A stretch of DNA of 64,000 bases from Diospyros lotus. Lineage: Eukaryota; Streptophyta; Magnoliopsida; Ericales; Ebenaceae. This document shows, one piece after another, positions 25,001 to 37,000 of the stretch. A model generated the notes under the pieces. That model did not search any database and was not told the DNA's origin. It was given only the letters and a program-made list of their open reading frames with translations. Within the stretch, counting starts at the first letter, position 1, and every line of letters begins with the position of its first letter. The stretch is from contig NC_068352.1 of the NCBI RefSeq assembly GCF_014633365.1, positions 434,001-498,000 of the forward strand. The letters are read 5' to 3'. Made by a program: the position numbers and the translations under genes.

Positions 25001-28000
25001 GATGGACTTGTAGTCACGTTTTTAGTGTTTCTCTCTCTATCAGTCAGGGGAATGATGTACTACAGGCAGGCTCTTGAGCTTCAGCACTTTCTGGACTCTG
25101 ATGAAGACAGTGGTTAGTGTTTTTTTTTTTTCCCACAAAAAATGTGTTGGGTTTTTGCATTACTCTTTCATTACTCAAAATCCAATTTCTTCCAATTTAA
25201 CATGACTGCTGGCAAGTGTATGTCAAATCATAAACTATTGTTGTTTTCCTCGCAGCTATTTTGAGGGGCTACCGGACCATTGACACACAAAATATGGCTA
25301 ATAAAACTATCTTGGAACAAGCAAAAGCTTTGGCAGATCTGAAGTTCACATATGTTGTATCTTGTCAGATCTATGGTGCTCAGAAAAAATCTAGTGATCC
25401 TCGAGACAGAAGTTGTTACGCTAACATTCTAAATCTCATGTTAACGTACGTTATCTTTCTAAAATAAGTTTTTAGCAGATGCGGATTGAGCCAATTGTTT
25501 GCTTATGTTCTTACCTGTATATGAATTCTCCAGGTATCCATCTCTACGTGTTGCTTATATAGATGTGCGAGAAGAAACTGATGATGGAAAATCTGAGAAG
25601 GTTTATTACTCTGTTCTCCTCAAGGGTGGGGACAAGTATGATGAGGTATGAAGTATAACTACTAAAAAAGTGCAGACATTCTGGCTAAATGTTCCTTAAG
25701 CTTTTTGCAATAATGTTAATGTTATACATAATCTACATGATGTCTAAGTAGCCTTTTGTCCTGCAATTGTAGGAAATATACCGTATCAAGCTTCCAGGTC
25801 GTCCAACAGACATTGGAGAAGGCAAGCCTGAGAATCAAAATCATGCCATAATTTTCACTCGTGGAGAAGCTCTACAGAGCATAGACATGAATCAGGTAAA
25901 GGTAACTTTGTGTCCTCCATGTAATAACACATGTCCAACCCACTGACTTGTATCTTCAGGATAACTACCTTGAAGAAGCTTTCAAAATGAGGAATGTGTT
26001 GGAGGAACTTTTGAAAAGCCATCATGGTCAGCGAAGACCAACAATATTGGGTCTAAGGGAGCATATTTTTACTGGAAGGTTGGGCTCTGCACATCAGTAT
26101 ATTAAACTAGTTTGGATGATTTATTGTAGGGTTGAATAAATCAGCAAGCTGAGAAACACTGTTCACAATAATGTTAATGTTGTACACACACTTATCTGTT
26201 TGTTTTGACTCACAGTGTTTCGTCACTTGCCTGGTTCATGTCAAATCAGGAGACTAGTTTTGTGACCATTGGCCAGAGAATGTTGGCAAATCCTCTAAGG
26301 TAGAGCTCCCTCCTTTTTGAAATGCATGCACATGTAAAAACTCCTGTGTATATTCATATTCATATTGCTGCTGTGATAAGTTTAATCTGACTTGATTAGT
26401 ATTTCTTTTTCAAGTCCATTTTGTTTGCTACATTTGTACTATTGCTCCCCTTGTTGTTTGTTCTTATTATTGGAGAGGAATATGGAGATTCAGGCAGCAA
26501 AATTCTAGATAGCAAGCTGATATTTGGCTTATTAACCTGGAGTTGGACCCTGGCAGAAAGTATTTGTACTTCTAAAGCTTAAAGATAGACATTTTATAAT
26601 GGTGGTACTTTCAAATTTAACATCTTCTCTATCCCAAAAAGAGCACTCTTTATTATTTTTTTTTCCCTTAAAAACATTCTATTAGGAGATGCAATAGTAC
26701 CATTCAATATTAGTTTCAAAACCACAAATTGTTTTAAAGAAAATATTTCATGTCTGAAAATTTTGTTTGGATAGTCAAAGAAAATAAAGAAGTTGCATTG
26801 AGGAATCAGGATCTTAGAGACCCTGAGTGCAGGATAAGGAGTGAGCCTGTGCAAATCAAGCTGTGTGCATAACGTAAATGTACTTTTAATTTATTCCATA
26901 CCGAAAGGACATAAGTCATTTAATAAAAACTATAATTTAGAAAGGTTAATGTATGGGCCCTTATATTCAATTGCCATCCACAACTCAAGAAAAGGTCTAA
27001 TGTTGAAGTGGACAATATTGAATAAGATAATATTCTCTATGGACAGTTCTGAGTTGGTTTATGTATTACAAAGCCTCTAGGACTGACAGTTCATGTAAGA
27101 GTTCTGAAAGTTTGAAGGATAGTTAAAAGGTAATAAAGGGTGAGATGATTTTGATTTCAAAATGTTGCTATTTCTAAATTTCTAACAGATAGGCATTGGA
27201 ATTGTTGAATCTGCAAGGATTTATGTGATTTAGCTGTTAATTTGATGCCAATGATGCAAGAAATGGTTGGGTTGGACTTAGGACATAGTTGGCTGAGGTT
27301 TGGGGAATACTTTGGGAATGCTCTGAGCTTTATCTCATTTTGTGTGGAAAGCTGCTAGGGATGAATAGAAGAGATGTCTGATATTGGAGCTAATGAGTGT
27401 TGGGATCTTATTCTTATTCTTCAAGGCAAATCATAGTTCAATGTTAGTAGGTCTATACTTATTCTTCAAGACAAATCTATAGTTCAATGTCAGTAGGTCT
27501 ATATTGTGAATGTACAATCAAATGGTACAATGTATATTGAAAACTTGCTTGGTGGCCAAGAGCTATAATCAGATGTGTCAGTTGGATTAACTTCTCACCA
27601 GTCTCACCAGTGACCAAACTTTCATCTGGTTGTCTTGTGATTTCTCCAAATATTGTGTTTCATTGGCTTCTTTATCAACTTGATGTTAAGAATGTCTTCT
27701 CTCATGACAATCGTAGAGATGAAGTCTATAACGAGCAACTACTAGGGTTTGTTGTTTGTGTAGTGGACGAGGCTTCTTGCTTTGCAAGGATCAGGGGAGA
27801 GTTGTCTTTATATGCAACTTTACTTTCTTTCCAAAGAGGTTTCCACATATTGAATCTATCACCTTCCTTCCAGTCACAAAGGAGAAACCTTATTATTGCT
27901 ACCGAAGCTTATCTTACTCGAGTCTGCAAATTGAAAAGAAAAATCCTTGTTATGGAATTAAGTAGTCTCCTTGAATTTGATTTGGCAGACTTAGTGATAA

Positions 28001-31000
28001 TGTGATGCAGTTTGGTCTTTAGAGATTTGATGATTATTCTATCTTCTGTCATCATTCCACATGCTATAGAATGTAGTTACTACTGTATATTGCTCTTTGC
28101 AATTACAGATGATGAAACTAAAGACATAATAAAGGTAAAGTTATTTGTAGATTCTCAGTTTCACACTTAAGGATCTAGGACCCTTAAAGTATTTCTTCGT
28201 TATTGAAATTGCTAGATTCTGCCATGTCATTGCTCGTTCTTAATACAAATATGTACTAATTTTAGGGATATTAGGATCCAACCCTGTTGATACTTCTATG
28301 AATACAATTTTTAGTAGATAAAAGTGATATATTTGGTGAATGGAGATATTGAAGGCTAGTCAAGAAGTTGGACCATTTGACTGCCATCATACTCAATATG
28401 CTTTTGCCTTAATTGTTGTTAGTTAATTCCTAGGTTTACAATATAGAAGTTATGGGTGTGAATAAGCCAAATCTTGAAGTATCTAAAGGGTGCACCTGGA
28501 GATGGTCTGTTGTATCAAGATTATGGTTATACATAGATTCAGGGATACACAGATGTAAATTCAGTAGGTTCCCTTTCGGCAAATGGTCCACTACAGGCAT
28601 TCCATTTTTGTTAAGATATCTTAGCGTCTTAAAAGAGCAAGGAGCATACATTGATAGCTTGGCTAGTATTAAATTTGACTACAGAGGTATGGTACATATG
28701 ATGTGATTTGGTCTGGTTAAAACATATTTTAGAAGAGCTAAAGGTTCAACATCACAATTTATGGAGTTAGTGTGTGATTATCAGGCAGGGGACAGTCCAC
28801 ATTACTTTTTTTTTTTTTTGTGGTGATAGATGGTTTAAATTTTATTAGATTAAGTTAAAGAGGACCATTACAGACCATAACAAAACCAAAACTAACTTCA
28901 AGACGGGACCAAAAGGTCTACCAACAACTATAACCAAACCCATCCCAACCAACCCCCCAAAAGAGCGGGAGAACATGTTGCTTCCAATCCTGTTTCCACA
29001 AAAAGGAAAAACACATTGAGATTAATTGTCACTTCATTTGAAATGTCATCAAGGCACTCAGTTCAAATCTAAATGTTAGCTTGAAGATTGTCTCCCAAAG
29101 CCTTGGAGAGAGCTAGAGTGAGCTTTATTTGTAACAGGATTGGAACATGACCTATATGCTCCAACTTAGGGTGAGTCTTAAAAGTATATTTATGTCCTTA
29201 TATAAATAATATAGAGGTATAATTGTAAGTTGTTACATATGCTATGTTCAGTGTAAATACAAATAGAGGCAGCCCGAGGTGGTTGTCATGCATTCTCCCA
29301 ATCTGTCTAAACTATAAAAACTTAATAGAAGCCACTAGAAAGAACGCCCTTCGTAGTCTTACAGTGCTTTAGTTAAGGTAACATTCTAACAATCGAATGA
29401 CTAGCTCCAGCACTCCTTTCAAAAGCCTGGGACTTTTTCTTTTCTTTTTTTTTCTCAAAGAAGGTTTAATTTTATTAAATTAAATTAAAAACAGAAGACC
29501 ATAAACCCAAGACACCAGAACTAGCTCCAATATGGGACAGAAAAACTGCAAAAGGTCCATCAACAGCTACTGCCAAACACATCCCGACAAAACCCCAAAT
29601 AGAGCAGTAGAAACCTCAAACTAGAAAGGGAAATGAGGCTCTTAACCATGATGCTTCAGAATAAAAAAACCACCAAATACCAACAATCACAAGCCTGAGT
29701 CTTTTGTGGCTTTTACCTGCCCTTTTAACAAATAGAGGACAAATCTTGTCTGACATCCAAATTTGCAGGGGATGGAAATGTTTAAATGTTGATTAAGAAG
29801 TTGGTGGGGAGAAAATATTAACAACAAATAAGCATTAGGGAGATCTATTGGAGATGACTATCTTTTTAGTTATTGTGCAGGGGTGATGGACTGCTCAGGG
29901 AGTTGATAGTTTAAGAGAGAAAAGAAGGGAAGCAACACAGAAGGGGAAACATAGAAGACAGAGTTAAACCTCCTAACATTCTTGTTATGATTTGCATTAG
30001 TTAGCATTCAAATTATCGGGAGAGGATTTAAATGTAGTTAGAAATAATTTTGCTTTTTATATTTTGAGTTTAAAATTTAACAAAACTAACTCTTATAAGT
30101 TAGTTTCCGGCAGTCCCTTTTTTATTTCTAGTATTTGCATTTAAGTCCCTGTTGTAACCACCTCAAATAGAGGCGGAAAGGTTCTCGGAATAGGCATTCA
30201 TTCAGTCATTCTTTTCTGATTATCTTGCACGATCTCTAGAGAATTAAGAGAGAGCTTCGCTCAATCTTTGTATTCTCGGGAGGGAAGGCTATTGTTCATA
30301 GCCAAGAGTGTGCGAGAGGGAGTGTTGTATCCTATTGCTTTCTAGTGGATTCTGTCAAGTTTCGACAGTCTGGACGTAAGACAATTTATGCTTGAACTAG
30401 GATAAGTTTCTTGCCTCTTTTACTTTCTGTTAATGTTTTGATTCAGTCTATTTCGGTTTCTAGTAATTGTGAATTGGTTGTGAGAAGTGAGGTTTCTTGT
30501 GTGATAATTGGTCCTATAGTCAACAATTTAGTATCAGAGCTTAGGATCACACACAATCACTTTCAAGGTTCATCCAAGAACCCTTAGAACAATCTTAGAA
30601 ACCTAAGGAAATGGCTATGTCCGGATTCGTATCAATGTACGACATAGAAAAGTTTAATGGTTTAAATGATTTTTTTTTATGAAAAATAAAAATGCAGGTC
30701 CTCCTCGGTAATCTTGGATTAAAGGAGGTGCTAAAAGAGGAATCAAAGGATAAAGAAAAAGAAGGGGATGGGGCTAAGACGCTCTCGACAGAACAGAGAG
30801 CGGATATGGAGGAGAAAGCATTTAATACTCTGATTCTCAGTTTAGGAGATAAGGTATTAAGGGAAGTATCTAAGATGACTACAGCCTTAGAAATTTGGAA
30901 AAAATTGCATACTTTCTATCTAACAAAAACTTTGTCAAGTCGGTTATATCTTAAGACAATTCTTTTCATTTAAGATGAAAGAAAATCAAAAGTTGCAAGA

Positions 31001-34000
31001 TCATATAGATGATTTCAATAAACTTTGCCTAGACTTAGAAAACATCAATTTTAAGTATGATGATAAAGATAGGGCATTAGTTTTATTGCACTCTTTGCCT
31101 CGGACATATGAGCACTTTGTTGATATTCTGCAACATGGCAGGGATAAACTGTCTTTAAAAGATGTAATTGGAGCTCTAAATTCAAAAGACTTGAGGTATA
31201 ACCAGGAAGAAAAATCCTCCAGTGGTGATGTATTGACTACTAATTGTTCTCTAGTAGGGACTTGAGGTATTGACTGTCAATACATCACCACTGGAGGATT
31301 ACAGTCAATACCTCAAGTCCCTACTAGAGAACAATTAGTAGTCAATACATCACCACTGGAGGATTTTTCTTCCTGGTTATACCTCAAGTCTTTTGAATTT
31401 AGAGCTCCAATTACATCTTCTAAATTTCTAAGGCTGTGGTCATCTTAGATACTTCCCTTAATACCTTATCTCCTAAATTGAGAATCAAAGTATTAAATGA
31501 TTTCTCCTCCATATCCGCTCTCTGTTCTGCCGAGAGCGTCTTAGCCCCTTTGATTCCTCTTTTAGCGCCTCCTTTAATCCAAGATTACCGAGAAGGGCCT
31601 GCATTTTTATTTTCCATAAAGAAAAATCATTTGAACCATTAAACTTTTCTATATCGTACCTTGATGCGGATCCGGACAGAGCCATTTCCTTAGGTTTCTA
31701 AGACTTTTCTAAGGGTTCTTGGATGAATCTTGAAAGTGATTGTGTGTGATCCTAAGCTTTGATACCAAATTGTTGACTATATGACCGATTATCACACAAG
31801 AAACCTCACTTCTCACAACCAATTCACAATCACTAGAAACTGAAATAGACTAACAAATATTTAGACTAAATCAAAACATTAACAGAAAGTAAAAAAGGCA
31901 ATAAACTTATCCTGGTTCAGGCATAAATTGCCCTACATCCAAATTGTCGAAGCTTGACAGAATCCACTAGAAAGCAATAGGATACAACACTCCCTCTCGC
32001 ACACTCTTGGCTATGAACAATAGCCTTCCCTCCCGAGAATACAAGAATTGAGCGAAGCTCTCTCTTAATTCTCTAGGGACCATGCAAGATAATCAGAAAA
32101 GAATGAATGCCTATTCCGAGAATCTATCCGCCTCTATTTATAAGAGATAGAGGTGGTTACAACAGGGACTTAAATGCAAATACCAGAAATAAAAAAAGGG
32201 ATTGCCGGAAACTAACTTATAAGAGTTAGTTCCGTTACATTTTAAACTCATAAAATATAAAAGGCAAAATTATTTCTAACTACATTTAAATCCTCTCCCG
32301 ATAATTTGAATGCTAACTAATGCAAATCATAACAATTCTTTTATTCACTTTCTTTTTTGGCTGGAAGATCCATACTTATATCACAAGACATAACTTAGAA
32401 ATGAACACCCTACTTTTTCAAAATTAATTTGTCTAAATCTGCAAATATTCCATAGGGGCATAATGTTATGATTAGTCTTTGTACAGGTTTGAGTGACAGT
32501 ATTCTGTTTCTTGCTCTTTTTGTCTGTTGCAATGGCTTGTATAATTTATTTAATCAAATACAATGATGTTGAGGAGATAGAAATCTTAAACACCATAATT
32601 TACTAATGGATGCCATAATTTTAAGAAGCATGGCATACAGCTTCAAAATGGCCATATGTTGAGTTTTCACAGCAACCTACTTCAATGGCAAAAGAATTAT
32701 CAGGCATATCAGTGAAAGGATATAATGTTTTGATTGCTGTTTACACTTCTTTCTTCACAATAGGGTTTGCGCTTTTCAAAATTTAAACTAAAATTTTACC
32801 ATATAATCTCCTTAAAATTAAATTTTCTGAAATGATCGTGTACAGATTACTGTAATTATTTTGTTTTTTTTGTTTTATTGATGGACTTATTCATTTCTTT
32901 CTTTCTTTTGTGTTAGGATATTATACTTTGTAGATATCCTTTATCCAATTTCCTTTTTCCATCTTAGTATGTCTGTCAAATTAACCAAGATTCTTCAGTG
33001 ATATCATTGTCACTTGGACTGGCTCCAATTTCCTTTTCTCCATCTTAGCATCACTGTCAAAACAACCAAGATTTGCTTCAGTGGTATCACTGTCACTTGG
33101 ACTGGCTATAAGATGAACCATTTGCAATATCTGGCTTTTGGAGTAGTTAATTATCCAATATCAAGAGAATGTTTCATTCCTGTTTACAAAAATGATGTTG
33201 GTTGAAGAAAAAGTGTCAAGGCAGAAAAACCTCTCCCCTACTCTTTGTTCTCCAATTCTGTTTCCCATGTCTGAATAAGAGTCATGTACCCATTAAACCA
33301 ACTCTCCCTTTTAGTAAAGCTTGGAAACTGTCATCTTTTACTACATAGGTCTATTGTACTAACTCCCCCATCATGGGATTAAAACCTTCTATCAATGTAT
33401 TTCTAATAATTAGTTGAGTCGGAGAGGAGGATGCACAAATGATCATCTGTATTAGTAAAGAAAATAAAAGAGAATGGAATTTCTTTTTATTTCCTTTTAC
33501 TGGGAGTTCTAATTAAGTTTGGCATGGAATTTGCAGGGTGCGCTTTCATTATGGGCATCCTGATATATTTGACAGAATCTTTCACATAACAAGGGGTGGC
33601 ATTAGCAAAGCTTCCAGAATCATCAACTTGAGTGAGGACATATTTTCAGGTAACACTTCTTCAAAGGATGAGAAACTTACCAAGTCTCCTTAAAGCACGT
33701 CACATCCATTGACACTCCCAACCAGAATGTTTGGCTTGAAGCCGACATTAGAGCAGTTGGGATCAGTAGGGTGACTCAGCTTTTGCCTATTGTATGGGCT
33801 GAAGGTTTCTTATAACAACAGCCCCCCCCCCCCCCCCCCCACACACACACACAAATGACAAACTTGGGATGACTGCCCTTGCACGGCCCCCAGTGCCCGT
33901 GCTCTCGATTACGCCAGGGGAGGTAAATCGCAGGTGTAAGACTTCGCCTGATTGCGCAGGGTGAGAATCAAACTCATGATCTACCGGACTGACACCAACA

Positions 34001-37000
34001 TATTGTTTGTCCGACTGCTCAACCTATGCCTTGGGGACAAAAAAAAAATGACAAACTTTTAAGTTAGTTTGGTTAATGGTTTAATTTCTTCAGGTATCAA
34101 TTCAACTCTACGTGGTGGATATGTAACACATCATGAATATATACAAGTAGGCAAAGGGCGTGATGTGGGAATGAACCAGATATCTCTTTTTGAGGCTAAG
34201 GTTGCAAATGGAAATGGAGAGCAGACACTTAGTCGTGATGTTTGCCGACTTGGGCGCCGGTTTGATTTCTATAGAATGTTATCATTCTACTTCACAACAG
34301 TTGGTTTTTACTTTAGTAGCATGGTATGTTAATGAAGTTAATTTTATTACATATATATATATATTAATGCATACAGTCAGATGAAAGAATATCATAACCT
34401 GGGTGTGATTTTATGTGGCTATGTTCCATTCTTTATGTAAGGTCCCTTTTTGAGGGACTTTTGGTGATAGTCTGGAATCAAACAGTCACTTAAGAAATGA
34501 TTTCTGTGTTCAAAATCTGGAAAATTGAGAAATATAATAATAGTAATGACGAAGTGTAAGTTACACTAGGTACCCCTGTGATTAGCACTATTCCACTTTA
34601 GGGACCTCATCTTTTTGCTGTACCTATTAGCAGAACTTCCAAATTGTGTCAATGACAACCTTTTGTCTAAATTCATTCCATTAGATAAATGAATTGCCAT
34701 GTAGAGTAACATAGTGACAATCCTTGCCACGCACAAGTCTGTGTAACCCAAGTTTAAATTTCCATTTGTTTAATGTGTTGAATCTGACAAAAAGTTGAAC
34801 CTGTAAGGTGTTACAATTACGGTTGAAAAATGAGGTCAGAAGCAGGACTTGGCGAAAATTGAAAGTGTAATCTTTGCAAAAACAAACTTAAACATACTGC
34901 ATATGCACATAAGGGTTAGACAGGTGTTGCATCAATGCATGATCAGTATGAGTCCTTGTTAGCTTACTTTATATTTAAAAAAAAAAATATTTTGCTTGTC
35001 CCCTTTTTTAGTCAACTACTCATAAGATGGATCTATTAATTCTAGAATTGTCAATTAAAGTAGAAATTGTAGGTTGATTGACAGAATAATTTTGTTGTCT
35101 TATCACCCTTCCTAACACCTCACCCCCCCCCCCCCCCCCAAAAAAAAAAAAAACACTGCAGACATAGTAGTAGCCTAGAAAATTGTCCTCCAATATTTGT
35201 TTCAAGGTGCTCTTTTTTCAGGCAATTCATGGAGAAGTTAACAGATATCATTTTAATTTTATTATTAATTTTAGCACTATTAATTGGGGCTTCGATTTCT
35301 TTTGGCCCCATTAAGTTACAATATTGACTGCCCCCTGAAAATGATTGGGGTCTATAAATAACAATCCTTTGACCTCCCCAGTTTGAAGGTGGATCTGATA
35401 CTGCCAGGCTACAGGGACATCATCTGTTCATATAACTGTACCTTTTCTTGTGTGCACAAGAAATTATCTTTGCATTCAGCAGATGAATATATATCCAGCA
35501 CTTGAATTGAATGTCTTCTTTTTTTCAGGTTACGGTGCTTACTGCCTATGTTTTTCTATATGGTCATGTATATTTGGTTCTGAGTGGATTAGAGAGGCGA
35601 ATATTGGAGGACCCAACTATTCGTCAAAGCAAGGCCCTTGAAGAGGCTTTGGCAACCCAGTCCATCTATCAGCTGGGGTTGCTGCTGGTGCTGCCAATGG
35701 TTATGGAAATTGGTCTTGAGAAAGGTTTTCGCACTGCCCTTGCTGATTTTGTTATTATGCAGTTGCAGCTGGCCTCTGTCTTTTTCACGTTCCAGCTTGG
35801 AACAAAAGCCCATTATTATGGCAGAACAATATTGCACGGAGGTTCTAAATACCGAGCTACTGGCCGTGGATTTGTTGTTTTCCATGCCAAGTATGCTGAT
35901 AACTATAGGATGTATTCACGAAGTCACTTTGTAAAAGGGTTAGAGCTGGCTATATTGTTGGTTGTTTATGAAGTTTATGGGCATTCATATCGCAGTTCAA
36001 GTTTGTATTTGTTCGTCACTTTCTCAATGTGGTTCTTGGTCTTTTCCTGGTTGTTTGCTCCTTTTATTTTCAATCCATCCGGATTTGACTGGCAGAAAAC
36101 AGTGGATGACTGGACTGACTGGAGGAGGTGGATGGGCAATCGTGGTGGTATTGGTATCTCACAGGATAAAAGTTGGGAATCCTGGTGGGATGGAGAACAG
36201 GAACACCTGAAATTCACAAATATAAGGGGAAGGGTGTTCGAGATAATCCTTGCATGTCGCTTCTTCATTTTTCAGTATGGAATTGTCTATCACCTTGATA
36301 TATCTCATGGCAATAAAGACATTCTGGTATAATTTTGTCGCCAAAGCAGCACTTGTTCTGTTTTAATGATTTGTCAGTTCCAGTCTTACAACTAACTAAA
36401 TGTAATGTCTTGCAGGTTTATGGACTTTCTTGGGTTGTGATGGCAATAGTTCTTGTAGTCTTGAAGGTATGTTTGTTAAATCCTCAAATGGGAAGAGCTA
36501 TCTTTTAGTGTTTCAATTAAAGATTTTTGTCAATCATACATCAATCTAATAAAAATGAAAATGTACTACTTGTTTTTTATGGAGGGTACAAAGGAGCAGG
36601 GAACAGACAGGAGGTGAAGCAATACTTTCTCCCTTGTTTGGGAGAGTTTCATATTGGAACGGAAGGGTACACGATATCCTCCTGTCCCCTTTCCTACCTT
36701 TCTTTTGGGGAGTAAGGAAAGGAAAGAGAAAATATTTATAAATACTTTATTACCTTAATATATTATGTCCCCTTCTATTTTCCATCCAAACAAAGTGAAG
36801 TTCTATCACACTCATTTACGTTTTATTCTTCTCCAAACAACAGGAGGATAACAAACTTTACATTACTTCTTTTATCCTTTCATTCCATTTCATTATGTAC
36901 CGTTCTTTTATCCTTGCCCACGCACATCTGGCTTATCTTTTCTTGTTTTTTTTTTTATTTTTTACTTTTCTTCTTTTTATCCTTTTTTCCCTGTTGTTGG

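Larger units (their letters stand above)
29983..32334. mobile_element. Copia insertion with inverted (head-to-head) LTRs and a single ATTCT target duplication
   Basis: The left LTR 29983-30525 (TGTTATGATT...CAACA) is followed by PBS-like TAGTATCAGAGC and a gag fragment on the plus strand (30611-31277). After a 23-nt spacer (31278-31300) the same sequence returns in reverse complement: gag fragment (31301-31755), PBS, and right LTR 31771-32334, which ends CATAACA. Both outer edges are therefore the 5' end of the LTR. ATTCT occurs at 29978-29982 and again at 32335-32339, so the whole palindrome was inserted as one unit. The right arm lacks about 250 bp of gag (matching 30,901-31,150) plus 24 bp, and the left gag has an in-frame stop. 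It is non-coding. Confidence 0.85.
26300..33536 (+). other. 7.2-kb intron of the callose synthase gene
   Basis: It lies between exons ANPL and [10 protein letters not shown] (the R codon is split). It contains a decayed sense copia (27,310-29,391), two short poly-T-headed retroposons, the inverted-LTR copia insertion (29,983-32,334) and an ~80-bp tandem duplication. The parts 26,300-27,310 and 32,340-32,940 show no recognised feature. Confidence 0.85.

Noticed and set aside
34340..35520. Possible MITE in the intron before exon 35529
   Set aside because: Some AT-rich symmetry is visible, but I found no matching inverted ends or target duplication.
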